A stretch of DNA of 64,000 nt from Ignavibacteria bacterium (GTDB lineage Bacteria; Bacteroidota; Ignavibacteria; Tepidaquicellales; Tepidaquicellaceae), in contig JADJMZ010000007.1 in the NCBI GenBank assembly GCA_016709315.1, positions 186,001 to 250,000 of the forward strand, given 5' to 3'. A program made the translations under genes and the position numbers. Every line of letters begins with the position of its first letter. Positions within the stretch are counted from its first letter, which is position 1. The notes below the pieces were generated by a model that saw only the letters and a program-made list of their open reading frames with translations, searched no databases and had not been told where the DNA came from. Below, piece after piece: positions 17,598-26,532 of the stretch.

Positions 17598-18208
17598 TTA
17601 TTTTACAGGTTTGTGAATTCGTGATAATAACTTCAAAGCTTTCTTATAGTTTGTTACACCTGCAATATCCTTAATAGAAAACAAGATATCTTTTATCAGA
17701 TCAACATCTGCACCTAAATGAATACATCCTTTTAAGTGAGAGTGCAGCTGAAATTCGAAATATCTGACAGTCAGGATAGAAATTGTAATAAATTCTCTTT
17801 CGTACAAATTTAAACCGGGTCTGCTCATTACTTTTCCATACCCTTCAAATAACATCCAGTCTTTCATTTCAGGACTAAGTCTATTCATATTTTCCAGTAA
17901 CTTATTGTAATTGTTTTTGTAAATTAGTTTGCAATTATTTTCACCGCTCTTTTTCAATTTTTGATCGCTCACCTCGCTCGTGACTGATTTGTAATGTTTA
18001 TAATACTTTCTGAATATTTTTAAAGATTCTATTGCAGCCGGAAATCCGCAAAAAGATATGAATGTAATATAGTCTCATAGATTTTAACTGCCTTAAAATT
18101 TTTGTATTTCAATTTTCCTATTAATATCTCAATTTCCTTAAAATTGTCTAAAGCAATGTAGCAGGATAATTTTGTTAATTGGAACATTTCTTTTTCTGAT
18201 TTAGTCAT
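17598..18208 (-). pseudogene. Carboxymuconolactone decarboxylase-like protein, frameshifted
   Basis: The intact 3' part (GTG 17972 to 17598, 124 residues) has the AhpD/CMD pattern LNLYEREFITISILTVRYF followed by QLHSHLKGCIHLGA. Reading on upstream, the same frame stays open to a stop at 18075-18077 and encodes FCGFPAAIESLKIFRK. The other frame starts at ATG 18206-18208 (MTKSEKEMFQLTKLSCYIAL) and runs through IYETILHSYLFA before stopping at 18029-18031. Joined at about 18047-18055, the two give a single two-domain protein of about 204 residues with the family's usual SYLFAGFPAA-like motif. One base is missing near a run of five Ts (gene strand). Either a real mutation or a consensus error; programmed frameshifting is less likely. 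Confidence 0.8.
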
Positions 18209-18220
18209 AATAATACTTTA

Positions 18221-19336
18221 ATGAGAATTTTAGATTTATATATATTGAAACAATTTTCAAAGAATTTCTTTTTTGGAGTAATAAGCTTCCTGGTAATTTT
18301 TATCTTAGTTGACCTTTTTGAGAATCTGGACAAATTTATAGATTATAAATTAAGTAATATGTCTATTATGCAGTATTATATATATTTTATACCAGAAATA
18401 TTAAAGTTAATAACACCTATAGGCATGCTGCTTGCATCACTTTTCACAACAAGTAAATTTAATACTTATTCGGAAATGACAGCTATAAAATCATCAGGGA
18501 TAAGTATTTACCGGTTTTCAGTTCCAATATTAATATTTGGTATAATAATAACAATATTTTCAATATACTTTAACGGATGGATAGTGCCAAAAACAAATTC
18601 TGAAAAGTTTAATTTCGAAAGAAAATATCTGAACAAAAACAAAATAAGCGGAGTATTACAAAATCTGCATATTCTGGATTCGGAAAATCATATTATTTCA
18701 TTTGGAAATTACAATGAATCTGATAAAACAGGCAGTAACGTATCTGTTCAGATTTTTGATTCACTTAATTCCTCAACTTTAAAATACAGATTTGATATAA
18801 AAAATTTAATTTGGGATTCCGTTAAAAGCGAATGGAAATTGACAGGAATCAGCCAGCGGGAATTTATTTCTCCAAGCATTGAAAACTTTAAATACTCCGA
18901 TTCAGCATTTGCTAAAGATATTCCGGCAATTGGAAAAATTTACATCTCCCCTTCCCAATTAATAAAAAATCAACTTAAGCCCGATGAAATTCTACTTAGC
19001 GATTTGAAGGAATTCATTATATCAATGGAGGACAGTGGTCAAAATGTTTCAAAAGCCAAAGTAGATTATTACTCAAAAATTTCTTTTCCATTTGCTAATT
19101 TAATAGTGATTCTTTTTGGAATTTCATTAAGTTCAAATAGAAGAAAAGGCGGTGCAGCTATTCAGTTCGGAATTAGTATTTTAGTTACATTTTTATATCT
19201 CGGTTTTATAAAAATATCACAAACTTTCGGTTATAGCGGAGACATAAATCCTATACTTACGGCCTGGATGGCGAATATTATTTTTCTTCTAATTGCTATT
19301 TTTAATTTGCTCCGATTGAATTATGCACGGGAATAA
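18221..19336 (+). CDS. LptF/LptG family lipopolysaccharide export permease
   Basis: 371 residues. The N-terminal DLYILKQFSKNFFFGVISFLVIFILVD and the segment PIGMLLASLFTTSKFNTYSEMTAIKSSGIS are hallmarks of YjgP/YjgQ permeases. Three N-terminal and three C-terminal membrane helices flank a periplasmic beta-jellyroll (about 120-280). In the Lpt system, F and G form the inner-membrane core that, with the LptB ATPase, extracts LPS towards LptC/A/D. Only one such gene is here; which of F or G it is cannot be decided. It starts 12 bp from the divergent broken CMD gene. Confidence 0.9.
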   Translation: MRILDLYILKQFSKNFFFGVISFLVIFILVDLFENLDKFIDYKLSNMSIMQYYIYFIPEILKLITPIGMLLASLFTTSKFNTYSEMTAIKSSGISIYRFSVPILIFGIIITIFSIYFNGWIVPKTNSEKFNFERKYLNKNKISGVLQNLHILDSENHIISFGNYNESDKTGSNVSVQIFDSLNSSTLKYRFDIKNLIWDSVKSEWKLTGISQREFISPSIENFKYSDSAFAKDIPAIGKIYISPSQLIKNQLKPDEILLSDLKEFIISMEDSGQNVSKAKVDYYSKISFPFANLIVILFGISLSSNRRKGGAAIQFGISILVTFLYLGFIKISQTFGYSGDINPILTAWMANIIFLLIAIFNLLRLNYARE

Positions 19337-19339
19337 ATT

Positions 19340-19684
19340 TTAATTAATTTTTTCTTCTTTTGGATTAGCAGGTATCTGAAAACCCATTCCCCCGTTATTT
19401 GCATCACCTTGAATAATTATTTCACCATACTGATTCTCAAATCGTTGAATGTTTTCTTTTATGGCATTAAAAAACAATTTAGTATGCTGAGGAGTCATAA
19501 TTATTCTTGAATGAACTTTTGCTTTTGGAACCCCCGGGAATATTCTTGTGAAATCAATAATAAATTCAGCAGGTGAATGTGAAATAATAGCCAGATTCGA
19601 ATAAGTCCCTTCCGCTTCTTTTTCTCCTAATTCAATATTAATTTGTTGATGACCGGCAGGATTATCCTGATTATTACTGCTCAT
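19340..19684 (-). CDS. DUF3467 domain-containing protein
   Basis: 114 residues with the DUF3467 pattern: INIELGEKEAEGTYSNLAII, then FIIDFTRIFPGVPKAKVHSRIIMTPQHTKLF and ALKENI-like helix. Small soluble proteins of this family are widespread in bacteria and have no assigned function. It is convergent with the LptF/G gene, 3 bp between stop codons. No neighbour gives a functional hint. Confidence 0.9.
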   Translation of the reverse strand: MSSNNQDNPAGHQQINIELGEKEAEGTYSNLAIISHSPAEFIIDFTRIFPGVPKAKVHSRIIMTPQHTKLFFNAIKENIQRFENQYGEIIIQGDANNGGMGFQIPANPKEEKIN

Positions 19685-19847
19685 AATTTTAATTTTAGTT
19701 TATTTTAAAAATATATTTTTACTCTTGAAATTGCAAAGTATAATGGAATATTTTTTATGTTTAAATTGTAGATATTATTTATATTCTTGAATTAGCACCA
19801 TACATTAATTATTTTTTACTTTAATCAAATAAAAACTATAAAATAAA

Positions 19848-20771
19848 ATGAGTTTACTTGTCATAGGTTCACTGGCACTTGACACAATTGAGACACCCTT
19901 TGGAAAAGCGGAGAGAACTTTAGGAGGTTCTGCAACATTTATATCCACATCAGCAAGTTATTTTACAAATAACGTAAGATTGGTCGGTATAGTGGGGTAT
20001 GATTTCCCTCAGGAGGAAATCGAATTTCTTAAATCAAAAAACATTGATATTTCCGGCTTGGAAATATCTGAAACAAAAAAGACTTTTCACTGGCACGGTA
20101 AGTATGATTTCGATCTTAATACGAGAGAATCAATTGTTACGGAATTAAATGTCTTTGAAACATTCAATCCCGTGATTTCAGATAAATTTAAAGACAGCGA
20201 ATTTATATGTCTTGGAAATCTGCATCCTGCTATTCAGAAAAAAGTTGTTGAGCAAATTACAAATCCTAAACTAATAATGTGTGATACAATGAATTTCTGG
20301 ATTGAAGGAGCCAAGGATGATTTGATGGAAATTCTTAAATTTGTTAATCTTCTGGTAATTAATGACAGTGAGGCAAGAGAGCTGTCTAAAGAGTATAACC
20401 TTGTTTCTGCTGCAAAAAAAATTATGAAGATGGGTCCTGAAATTGTAATAATTAAAAAAGGAGAACATGGAGCAGTGCTGTTTATGAATGATCTGATTTT
20501 TTCTGCACCAGCTTTTCCATTAGAGCAGGTTTTTGATCCGACTGGTGCAGGTGATACATTTGCAGGCGGATTAATGGGCTGGCTTACTAAGACAAATGAC
20601 CTTTCCGAGAAAAACCTTAAGCTCGCAGTAATATACGGAAGTGCTATGGCGTCTTTAGCAGTTGAAAAATTTTCTCTTGACGGTATCAGAAATCTGAGTC
20701 ATTCACAAATAATGAACAGGTTCAGCGAATTTAAAAAATTAACACATTTTGAAGAAGTAAGCTTAATCTGA
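19848..20771 (+). CDS. PfkB-family carbohydrate/nucleoside kinase
   Basis: 307-residue ribokinase-fold kinase. It shows the N-terminal LGGSATFISTSASYF substrate lid region and the C-terminal PfkB signature FDPTGAGDTFAGG, with D236 as the catalytic base and GAGD forming the anion hole. Family members phosphorylate sugars or nucleosides; the substrate is not predictable here. A 163-bp leader precedes ATG 19848. recO follows after 31 bp. Confidence 0.9.
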   Translation: MSLLVIGSLALDTIETPFGKAERTLGGSATFISTSASYFTNNVRLVGIVGYDFPQEEIEFLKSKNIDISGLEISETKKTFHWHGKYDFDLNTRESIVTELNVFETFNPVISDKFKDSEFICLGNLHPAIQKKVVEQITNPKLIMCDTMNFWIEGAKDDLMEILKFVNLLVINDSEARELSKEYNLVSAAKKIMKMGPEIVIIKKGEHGAVLFMNDLIFSAPAFPLEQVFDPTGAGDTFAGGLMGWLTKTNDLSEKNLKLAVIYGSAMASLAVEKFSLDGIRNLSHSQIMNRFSEFKKLTHFEEVSLI

Positions 20772-20802
20772 ATTAATTGAAACAAGAAAATATTACCAGC
20801 GT

Positions 20803-21501
20803 ATGCCGATTGTAAAATCAGAAGCATTTGTTCTTAAAAGTTTCAGGTATGGTGAGACAAGTAAAATTGTAATCTTATTTACTAAAAATTTTGGAAAAAT
20901 AAATGCTATCGTTAAAGGTGCAAGAAATTTTAGATCAAGAGTATGCGGGACATTAGAAACCATGAATTATATTGAAACTGTTATTTACTTTAAAGAGAAT
21001 AGAGATTTACAAATAATTTCAGCAGCTGAATATAAAAAATCTTTTCCCGTCATTCTTGGCAATATTGATAAATTAGAGTTATCATTCAGAATTATTGAGA
21101 TGATAAATAAATCAATGATTCAAAACGAAAAAAGTATCCCGGTATTTGATTTAATCAAATCTACACTTGAGGAATTAGAAATTACGGAATATAATTTATT
21201 AAATAATTTTCTGAAGTTTCAGATTAATATTATTGATCTGATGGGGTTAAGTCCGGAAATTTCCTTACTGAAAAAGAAAACTAATGAAACTTTTTTTGAT
21301 AACAATGAATTAAACTTGAACAGCGAGCAAATAGAGATCATAGATATTTTTCAGAAAAATAATCTCACGGACATTGAAAAATTTAATGTTGACGCCGATA
21401 AAATTAAATTAATTGTAGACTGCTACGAAAAATATTTACTTAATCACACGCAGGGTTCAAATTTTTATATCTCAAAAAAAATATTCAGAGAAATAAACTA
21501 A
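20803..21501 (+). CDS. recO: DNA repair protein RecO
   Basis: 232 residues. The N-terminal OB fold begins IVKSEAFVLKSFRYGETSKIVILFT, with KINAIVKGARNFRSR following, as usual in RecO. It mediates RecA loading on SSB-coated gaps with RecF and RecR. The C-terminal part is helical and lacks an obvious four-cysteine zinc finger, as in many Bacteroidota proteins. HtrA follows after 39 bp. Confidence 0.9.
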   Translation: MPIVKSEAFVLKSFRYGETSKIVILFTKNFGKINAIVKGARNFRSRVCGTLETMNYIETVIYFKENRDLQIISAAEYKKSFPVILGNIDKLELSFRIIEMINKSMIQNEKSIPVFDLIKSTLEELEITEYNLLNNFLKFQINIIDLMGLSPEISLLKKKTNETFFDNNELNLNSEQIEIIDIFQKNNLTDIEKFNVDADKIKLIVDCYEKYLLNHTQGSNFYISKKIFREIN

Positions 21502-21540
21502 TAAAAAATAAATTAAACTAAACAAATCAGGAGATTAAAA

Positions 21541-23046
21541 ATGTCAAAAAAATCAATAATCTTTGCAGGACTTCTTTTAGCGGTAGCAATTTCTTTTGGA
21601 GGATTGCTGATTGCTAACTTTGGCAATGTAAAGCAAATTATTGCAAGTTCACAAGTTGACTTTAAAACTACTCCCCCAATTCAGAATACAAATACTCAAT
21701 TGCAGGGATTAAATGATGCTTTTATAGAAATTTCAAAATCTGTGACTCCGACTGTAGCATATATAGAAGTGACCACCGGTGGAAGTGAAAATGAAGAAAG
21801 AAATAGGAATTTAATACCATTTGACTTCGGACCGGATTTTAAGATGCCTGATGAAGGTCCGGGTAAAGGAAGTGGTTCTGGGATAATAATTAGTAAAGAT
21901 GGATATATATTAACAAACAATCATGTTGTAAAAGGAGCTACAGAAAACGGAATTAAAGTGATTCTTACGGATAAAAGAGAATTTACGGCAAAATTAATTG
22001 GTGTAGATCCTAATACTGATGTTGCTGTCATAAAAGTGGAGGCAAATGATCTACCGGTTGCTACGGTGGGAAACTCTGATGATGTTCAGGTAGGTCAATG
22101 GGTTGTCGCTATTGGAAACCCGCTTGGATTAAACAGTACCGTAACTGCCGGAATAGTTTCTGCAATGGGAAGAAATATACAATTAGGAAATGACAGTTAT
22201 GCGATTAACAATTTCATTCAGACTGATGCAGCAATAAATCCGGGTAACAGCGGAGGAGCATTAGTAGATATAAATGGTTCAGTTATTGGAATTAATACTG
22301 CAATAAAAACAACAAACGGATATTATCAGGGATACGGTTTTGCAATTCCAATTAATCTGGCTAAAAATGTAGCTTCAGAATTGATGAAAACTGGAAAAAT
22401 ATCTAGAGGATATATAGGCGTTTCTATTAAAGATGTAGATGTTAAGGAAGCCAAAGGACTCGGACTTGATAAAGCTCAGGGAGTTTTAGTACAGGATGTA
22501 ATAGCTGGAGGTGCAGGTGATGATGCAGGATTAAAAACAGGTGATGTTATTTTAACAGTGGATGGAAAAAATGTAAATGCTGCAAATGAACTACAGACTA
22601 TTATAGGTTCTCACCATCCTGGAGATGAAGTTAATTTAAAAGTATTCAGAGATGGCAGCACCATTGATAAAGTTGTGAAATTAAAACCAAGAGAAGAAAA
22701 GACTTCCCAAACTGCTGAAAATATAAAACCAAATAATTCACCAACTGATTTAGAATCTAAGAGTTTTAAATCAATAGGAATTTCAGTTACAAATTTGACC
22801 GAAACTATGAAAGAAAAATTTAATACTGATAATGGAGTTTATATAAGCGGTGTTGAAAGATTTTCGGAAGGTTTTGACAGAGGATTAAGACAGGATTTAG
22901 TTATTGTAGAAGCGGATAAGCAAAAAGTCAGCAGTACAGATCAGTTAAATTCATTAATAAACAACAAAGGAGTAGGCGACGTAATTGTGTTCAAAGTAAA
23001 AACACAAGATGGAAACATGAGACTTGTTGCAGTTGAAATAAAATAA
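21541..23046 (+). CDS. HtrA/DegP-type periplasmic serine protease with two PDZ domains
   Basis: 501-residue envelope quality-control protease. N-terminal membrane anchor or signal (about 6-27); trypsin-like domain with triad H128 (ILTNNHVVKG), D160 (NTDVAVIKV) and S237 (NPGNSGGALVD); PDZ1 around 285-380 (RGYIGVSIKDV...GAGDDAGLKTGDVIL) and PDZ2 around 410-500. ATG is preceded by AGGAG at 21529-21533, an unusually good Shine-Dalgarno site for this window. It degrades or refolds misfolded envelope proteins. A strong terminator follows, then two secreted sorting-domain proteins. Confidence 0.95.
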   Translation: MSKKSIIFAGLLLAVAISFGGLLIANFGNVKQIIASSQVDFKTTPPIQNTNTQLQGLNDAFIEISKSVTPTVAYIEVTTGGSENEERNRNLIPFDFGPDFKMPDEGPGKGSGSGIIISKDGYILTNNHVVKGATENGIKVILTDKREFTAKLIGVDPNTDVAVIKVEANDLPVATVGNSDDVQVGQWVVAIGNPLGLNSTVTAGIVSAMGRNIQLGNDSYAINNFIQTDAAINPGNSGGALVDINGSVIGINTAIKTTNGYYQGYGFAIPINLAKNVASELMKTGKISRGYIGVSIKDVDVKEAKGLGLDKAQGVLVQDVIAGGAGDDAGLKTGDVILTVDGKNVNAANELQTIIGSHHPGDEVNLKVFRDGSTIDKVVKLKPREEKTSQTAENIKPNNSPTDLESKSFKSIGISVTNLTETMKEKFNTDNGVYISGVERFSEGFDRGLRQDLVIVEADKQKVSSTDQLNSLINNKGVGDVIVFKVKTQDGNMRLVAVEIK

Positions 23047-23050
23047 GTTA

Positions 23051-23087
23051 ATTTCCGGGAGGATTAATCCCCTCCCGGAAATTTTTA
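23051..23087 (+). terminator. Rho-independent terminator after htrA-like gene
   Basis: Perfect 12-bp GC-rich stem ATTTCCGGGAGG (23051-23062) / CCTCCCGGAAAT (23071-23082) with an 8-nt loop, followed by a T-rich tract. It separates the protease from the downstream sorting-domain genes. Confidence 0.93.
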
Positions 23088-23147
23088 TATTTTTTCACAA
23101 ATTTAAATATTGCTTTTAAATACTATTATTGATAAATTAATAACGAA

Positions 23148-23543
23148 ATGAAAGAAAAAATATTAAAAATATTTCTGATTCTTGTGATTTTTAGTTTGAG
23201 TATTAATATTAATGCTGAAACTAAAACTCACCTTTATGTTTCGGAGAGTATTGAGAATAATACTAGTTCTTTTATTAGTGATGATTATAAATTATTCCAA
23301 AACTTTCCAAACCCATTTAATCCGGCAACAATTATCAGTTACAAAATTAATCAAAGTGGATTTGTAACTTTAAAAGTTTACAATTTAGTAGGTCAGGTTG
23401 TAAAAGTTCTTGTAAATGATATTCAGGAATCAGGAACTTATTCCAAACAATTTGATGCTTCTGAATTATCAGCTGGAATTTATCTATACAAACTTCAAAT
23501 TAACAGCTTTACATCGGTAAAGCGAATGACTTTAATTAAGTAA
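23148..23543 (+). CDS. Minimal type IX secretion sorting-domain protein
   Basis: 131 residues made of a signal peptide (about 1-23, ending near NAE), a linker of about 25 residues, and a complete C-terminal sorting domain: LFQNFPNPFNPATIISY, VTLKVYNLVGQVVKVLV and SAGIYLYKLQINSF with final lysines. The sorting domain normally directs a large cargo through the type IX system to the cell surface, but there is almost no cargo here. It may be a remnant of a larger gene or a small surface peptide. It sits 33 bp before another sorting-domain gene and is probably cotranscribed with it. Confidence 0.85.
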   Translation: MKEKILKIFLILVIFSLSININAETKTHLYVSESIENNTSSFISDDYKLFQNFPNPFNPATIISYKINQSGFVTLKVYNLVGQVVKVLVNDIQESGTYSKQFDASELSAGIYLYKLQINSFTSVKRMTLIK

Positions 23544-23575
23544 TTAATCTTTCAAGAATTTATTTTCGGTTTAAA

Positions 23576-24466
23576 ATGAATAGAATTCAAGCAGTTCTTG
23601 TTTTTATTTTATCTTTATTTTTCCTAAACACTGGTTACTCCCAAGGTGTAATAGTAGATGATTTTTCTGTTAAGTCTCTTCCGGGTTGGATTTGGGGCGG
23701 AGTAGAAATGAAATATTCACATCAGGAAGATAACAAAGAAAATGGCTTTGCAGATCTATTCACTAATAATGAAATTAGCAGTAAAGGATATATAGGAAAA
23801 ATATTATTAAAAAAATCATATTTGTTTACAGCAGGGAATTTTGTGAATGTAATGCTTAAGGGTGTAAATAATGATGTATCAGTAAAAATAAATTTATTGT
23901 ATGATGTAGATAATAACAGTTCTTTCAATTCTGAACAGGATATAATGCTTTCCTCACAGCCTGTGTCTATGAATTTTGAGGGCTGGAAAGAAATTAAAAT
24001 CAAATTAGATCAGGAAAATTTTGAAGTTGTTTCAAAATTCAATGATAGTATTGAAGTTACTGAAGAAAATGTTTATGGTATTCAACTGGATTTTGAAGCC
24101 GGTAAAAACTATAAGAAATCAAAATTCGAATCCGGAATAGCACTTATCTCAGAAATACCTAATAAAGAAGCATTAACAAGCGATTTTAGTAACTCTTCCA
24201 AAGAATCTTATTTTAATGCAAGTAATTACCCAAATCCATTTAATCCTCTTACTACAATTTCATATAATCTGCCACAATCTACATATGTTACTATTTCAGT
24301 TTATGACAGATTAGGAAGACAAGTACAGATTCTTGTTGACCAGAATCAGGATTCAGGTCAGCATTCAGTAGATTTTAATGCATCTGAATATCCGAGCGGA
24401 ATATATTTTTACAGAATTAAGACTTCTGAAAAAACTGAAGTAAGAAAAATGTTACTAACAAAATAG
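23576..24466 (+). CDS. Secreted protein with type IX sorting domain
   Basis: 296 residues. Signal peptide about 1-22 (ending near GYSQ), a beta-rich N-terminal domain of about 185 residues that resembles a carbohydrate-binding jelly-roll in its strand pattern (IVDDFSVKSLPGWIWGG), and a C-terminal sorting domain with NYPNPFNPLTTISYNL, VYDRLGRQVQILVD and PSGIYFYRIKTSE. Expected on the cell surface or released. The ligand is unknown, and the carbohydrate link is only an impression from the fold pattern. Confidence 0.82.
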   Translation: MNRIQAVLVFILSLFFLNTGYSQGVIVDDFSVKSLPGWIWGGVEMKYSHQEDNKENGFADLFTNNEISSKGYIGKILLKKSYLFTAGNFVNVMLKGVNNDVSVKINLLYDVDNNSSFNSEQDIMLSSQPVSMNFEGWKEIKIKLDQENFEVVSKFNDSIEVTEENVYGIQLDFEAGKNYKKSKFESGIALISEIPNKEALTSDFSNSSKESYFNASNYPNPFNPLTTISYNLPQSTYVTISVYDRLGRQVQILVDQNQDSGQHSVDFNASEYPSGIYFYRIKTSEKTEVRKMLLTK

Positions 24467-24492
24467 TAATTTTAAAACCTGTATTTTAACAA

Positions 24493-25989
24493 TCACTTTA
24501 TAACTGCAATACCAGCCGGGAAAGGTCCCATTTCTAATTTATTTGGGAGCAAACTAAATTGCTGAACATTTATCATTCTAGATACACCAAACTTATTACT
24601 GCCAACTGTAGGATGATGACCATCAAAACCACTTAGTGTTTCACATGCAATAATCGCATATTGTCCATCAGAAGTAAAATCAACTCCATGAGGCTGAATA
24701 CCAACATTTTCTACCGTGGTTTCAACAATTCTTTCAGGAGTTTTTATTACAGTGACCGAATTACTATTTCTGTTACAGACAAATAAATAATTCCCGTTAT
24801 TAGTAAATTTCATTAGAAGTGGATTTGCACCAACCTGAATATTGAAATTGCCGGAAGCTGGGGTCAGATCTGACGCGTTGTAAACTCTTACCTGATTTGA
24901 AGATACACAGGATACATATAGCAAACTATTATCCGGTGACAGAATTGCCTGATATGGTTTAAATAATCCTGTACCGTTCCCTGTAGGCGGGACAGAAGGA
25001 TCAATCGGCTGAGAAGTCTCTATTTCAAAACTCCCAAGATCAATTTTGAAAATATATTCACCAAGCTGAGAAGTTACATATAAATATTGACCATTATTAG
25101 AAATAGCCATTCCATGCGGAGCTTTCATTTTAATATCAGTTACTGTATCTATTATCTGCAAAGGATTTGTATTAAATTTACGAACCATTCTTTCAGTACC
25201 GCTTGCATCAAAATTCGTAACATATCCTGTATTTCCGTCATTTGAAATAGATATATGAGCCGGATTTAAACCAGCTTGAATCCTATCTGTTTTTGTAAAA
25301 GGATAGTCAACATTAACATCAAATTTTTCTATAAAACCTTCCTGGATTAAACTTACATAGAAAAATCTATTATCCGGACTTAAAGTAATATAATGCGGCG
25401 AATCTAAAATCCCCGATCTTCCTCCTACAGGAATCATCCTCGTAACCAGTTTATCATTTGTTTTAAGAACTGCAATAACATCTGCCTGTTGATTTGTTAT
25501 AAATCCTTTTTCATTGTTTGATACGTTTGTAAATGCTGTTTGCCCATCCTTGCTTTTTGCTCCTTCATTAATCCAGTTCATAATTACAGAAACTTTCTGA
25601 TGATCAATTTTATGATACTCGGGCAGAGTTACAGTTGTGACAGGGGCATATAAAGTATCATTATTGAGAACTGATATCATGTGAGACCAAAAGCCGTTAT
25701 AAGGAATTACCATAGTACCATTTTGAGATCCGCTCATCGTTTTATTCCAGTTTGTAAGATCAAGATTGCTGGCTGTACTGTTTCCTGAGTGACAGGAAGG
25801 AGTATTACAGGTTATATTACTGGCAGAGTATGGTGTATTAAAAATTGATTCAATTTCCTGAGGAAATTGCGAATCGGAATTTACAGGATTTGAAAAATCC
25901 TGCTTGCATGATTGAAAAAATATTGAAAAAAAATAAACTGAAGTAATTACAATTATTAAAAAATACTTTGATCCGGTTTTAATTTTCAT
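24493..25989 (-). CDS. Lipoprotein with haem-like motif and YVTN beta-propeller
   Basis: 498 residues. The lipobox ends FFQSC (C28). Residues 45-150 form a cytochrome-like domain with a CNTPSCH motif (C61, C66, H67), a CX4CH spacing rather than the usual CX2CH, as seen in some Planctomycete/Bacteroidota cytochromes. The remainder is a seven-bladed propeller of YVTN type with repeats such as FFYVSLIQEG, TGYVTNFDAS, YLYVTSQLGE and YLFVCNRNSN. Likely periplasmic or surface lipoprotein, perhaps redox-active. Four-residue spacing requires that the haem lyase accept it, so haem attachment is not certain. It is convergent with the preceding sorting-domain gene. Confidence 0.82.
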   Translation of the reverse strand: MKIKTGSKYFLIIVITSVYFFSIFFQSCKQDFSNPVNSDSQFPQEIESIFNTPYSASNITCNTPSCHSGNSTASNLDLTNWNKTMSGSQNGTMVIPYNGFWSHMISVLNNDTLYAPVTTVTLPEYHKIDHQKVSVIMNWINEGAKSKDGQTAFTNVSNNEKGFITNQQADVIAVLKTNDKLVTRMIPVGGRSGILDSPHYITLSPDNRFFYVSLIQEGFIEKFDVNVDYPFTKTDRIQAGLNPAHISISNDGNTGYVTNFDASGTERMVRKFNTNPLQIIDTVTDIKMKAPHGMAISNNGQYLYVTSQLGEYIFKIDLGSFEIETSQPIDPSVPPTGNGTGLFKPYQAILSPDNSLLYVSCVSSNQVRVYNASDLTPASGNFNIQVGANPLLMKFTNNGNYLFVCNRNSNSVTVIKTPERIVETTVENVGIQPHGVDFTSDGQYAIIACETLSGFDGHHPTVGSNKFGVSRMINVQQFSLLPNKLEMGPFPAGIAVIK

Positions 25990-25990
25990 C

Positions 25991-26431
25991 CTAAATTTTT
26001 ATAATTTGATTTTCAAAATTTTCTATTTCTTTTGTAAATTTTGCATTCAATGATTCGGGTTCGTTATTATTATTTAGATTTACCAGAATCCCCTTTCCAG
26101 TGCAGACTGTTCTGCTTCCATCTTCAACTGTAATCAATTGTTCAAAACAAAAACTGGAATTTTTGATCCAGCAAATTTTAGTAAACACGATAAGAATATC
26201 ATCCAGATATGAAAAAGAAATATAATCTACTGAATTATGAACAACAACTACTTTTAAACCATCATCAAAAATCCCTGAAGGCAATATTTTATAACCAAGA
26301 TTTCTTCTGTATTCTACTCTGCCAATTTCCATGTATTTCAAATAATTTATATTGTGAACGATTCCCTGTGAATCAACATCATAAGTTCTAACGCGAACTT
26401 TTACAGAATGTTTAAAATCTATTCTATTCAA
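25991..26431 (-). CDS. Acyl-CoA thioesterase, hot-dog fold (YbgC/4HBT-like)
   Basis: 146 residues with the single hot-dog domain and the active-site segment VRTYDVDSQGIVHNINYLKYMEIGRVEYRR, in which the aspartate before SQGIVH corresponds to the catalytic Asp of 4-hydroxybenzoyl-CoA thioesterases. YbgC in Proteobacteria works with the Tol-Pal system, but no tol genes are here. It begins 101 bp from the divergent arginase and ends 1 bp before the propeller lipoprotein gene, with which it may be cotranscribed. Confidence 0.87.
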   Translation of the reverse strand: MNRIDFKHSVKVRVRTYDVDSQGIVHNINYLKYMEIGRVEYRRNLGYKILPSGIFDDGLKVVVVHNSVDYISFSYLDDILIVFTKICWIKNSSFCFEQLITVEDGSRTVCTGKGILVNLNNNNEPESLNAKFTKEIENFENQIIKI

Positions 26432-26532
26432 TCATCACTTTTTATTTATACAAAATAGAACATTGGTAAAATAAATTCAATAGTAACTATTTACTTACTT
26501 AAAAATTAGTTTTCAGTTCGCTATATTTAATT

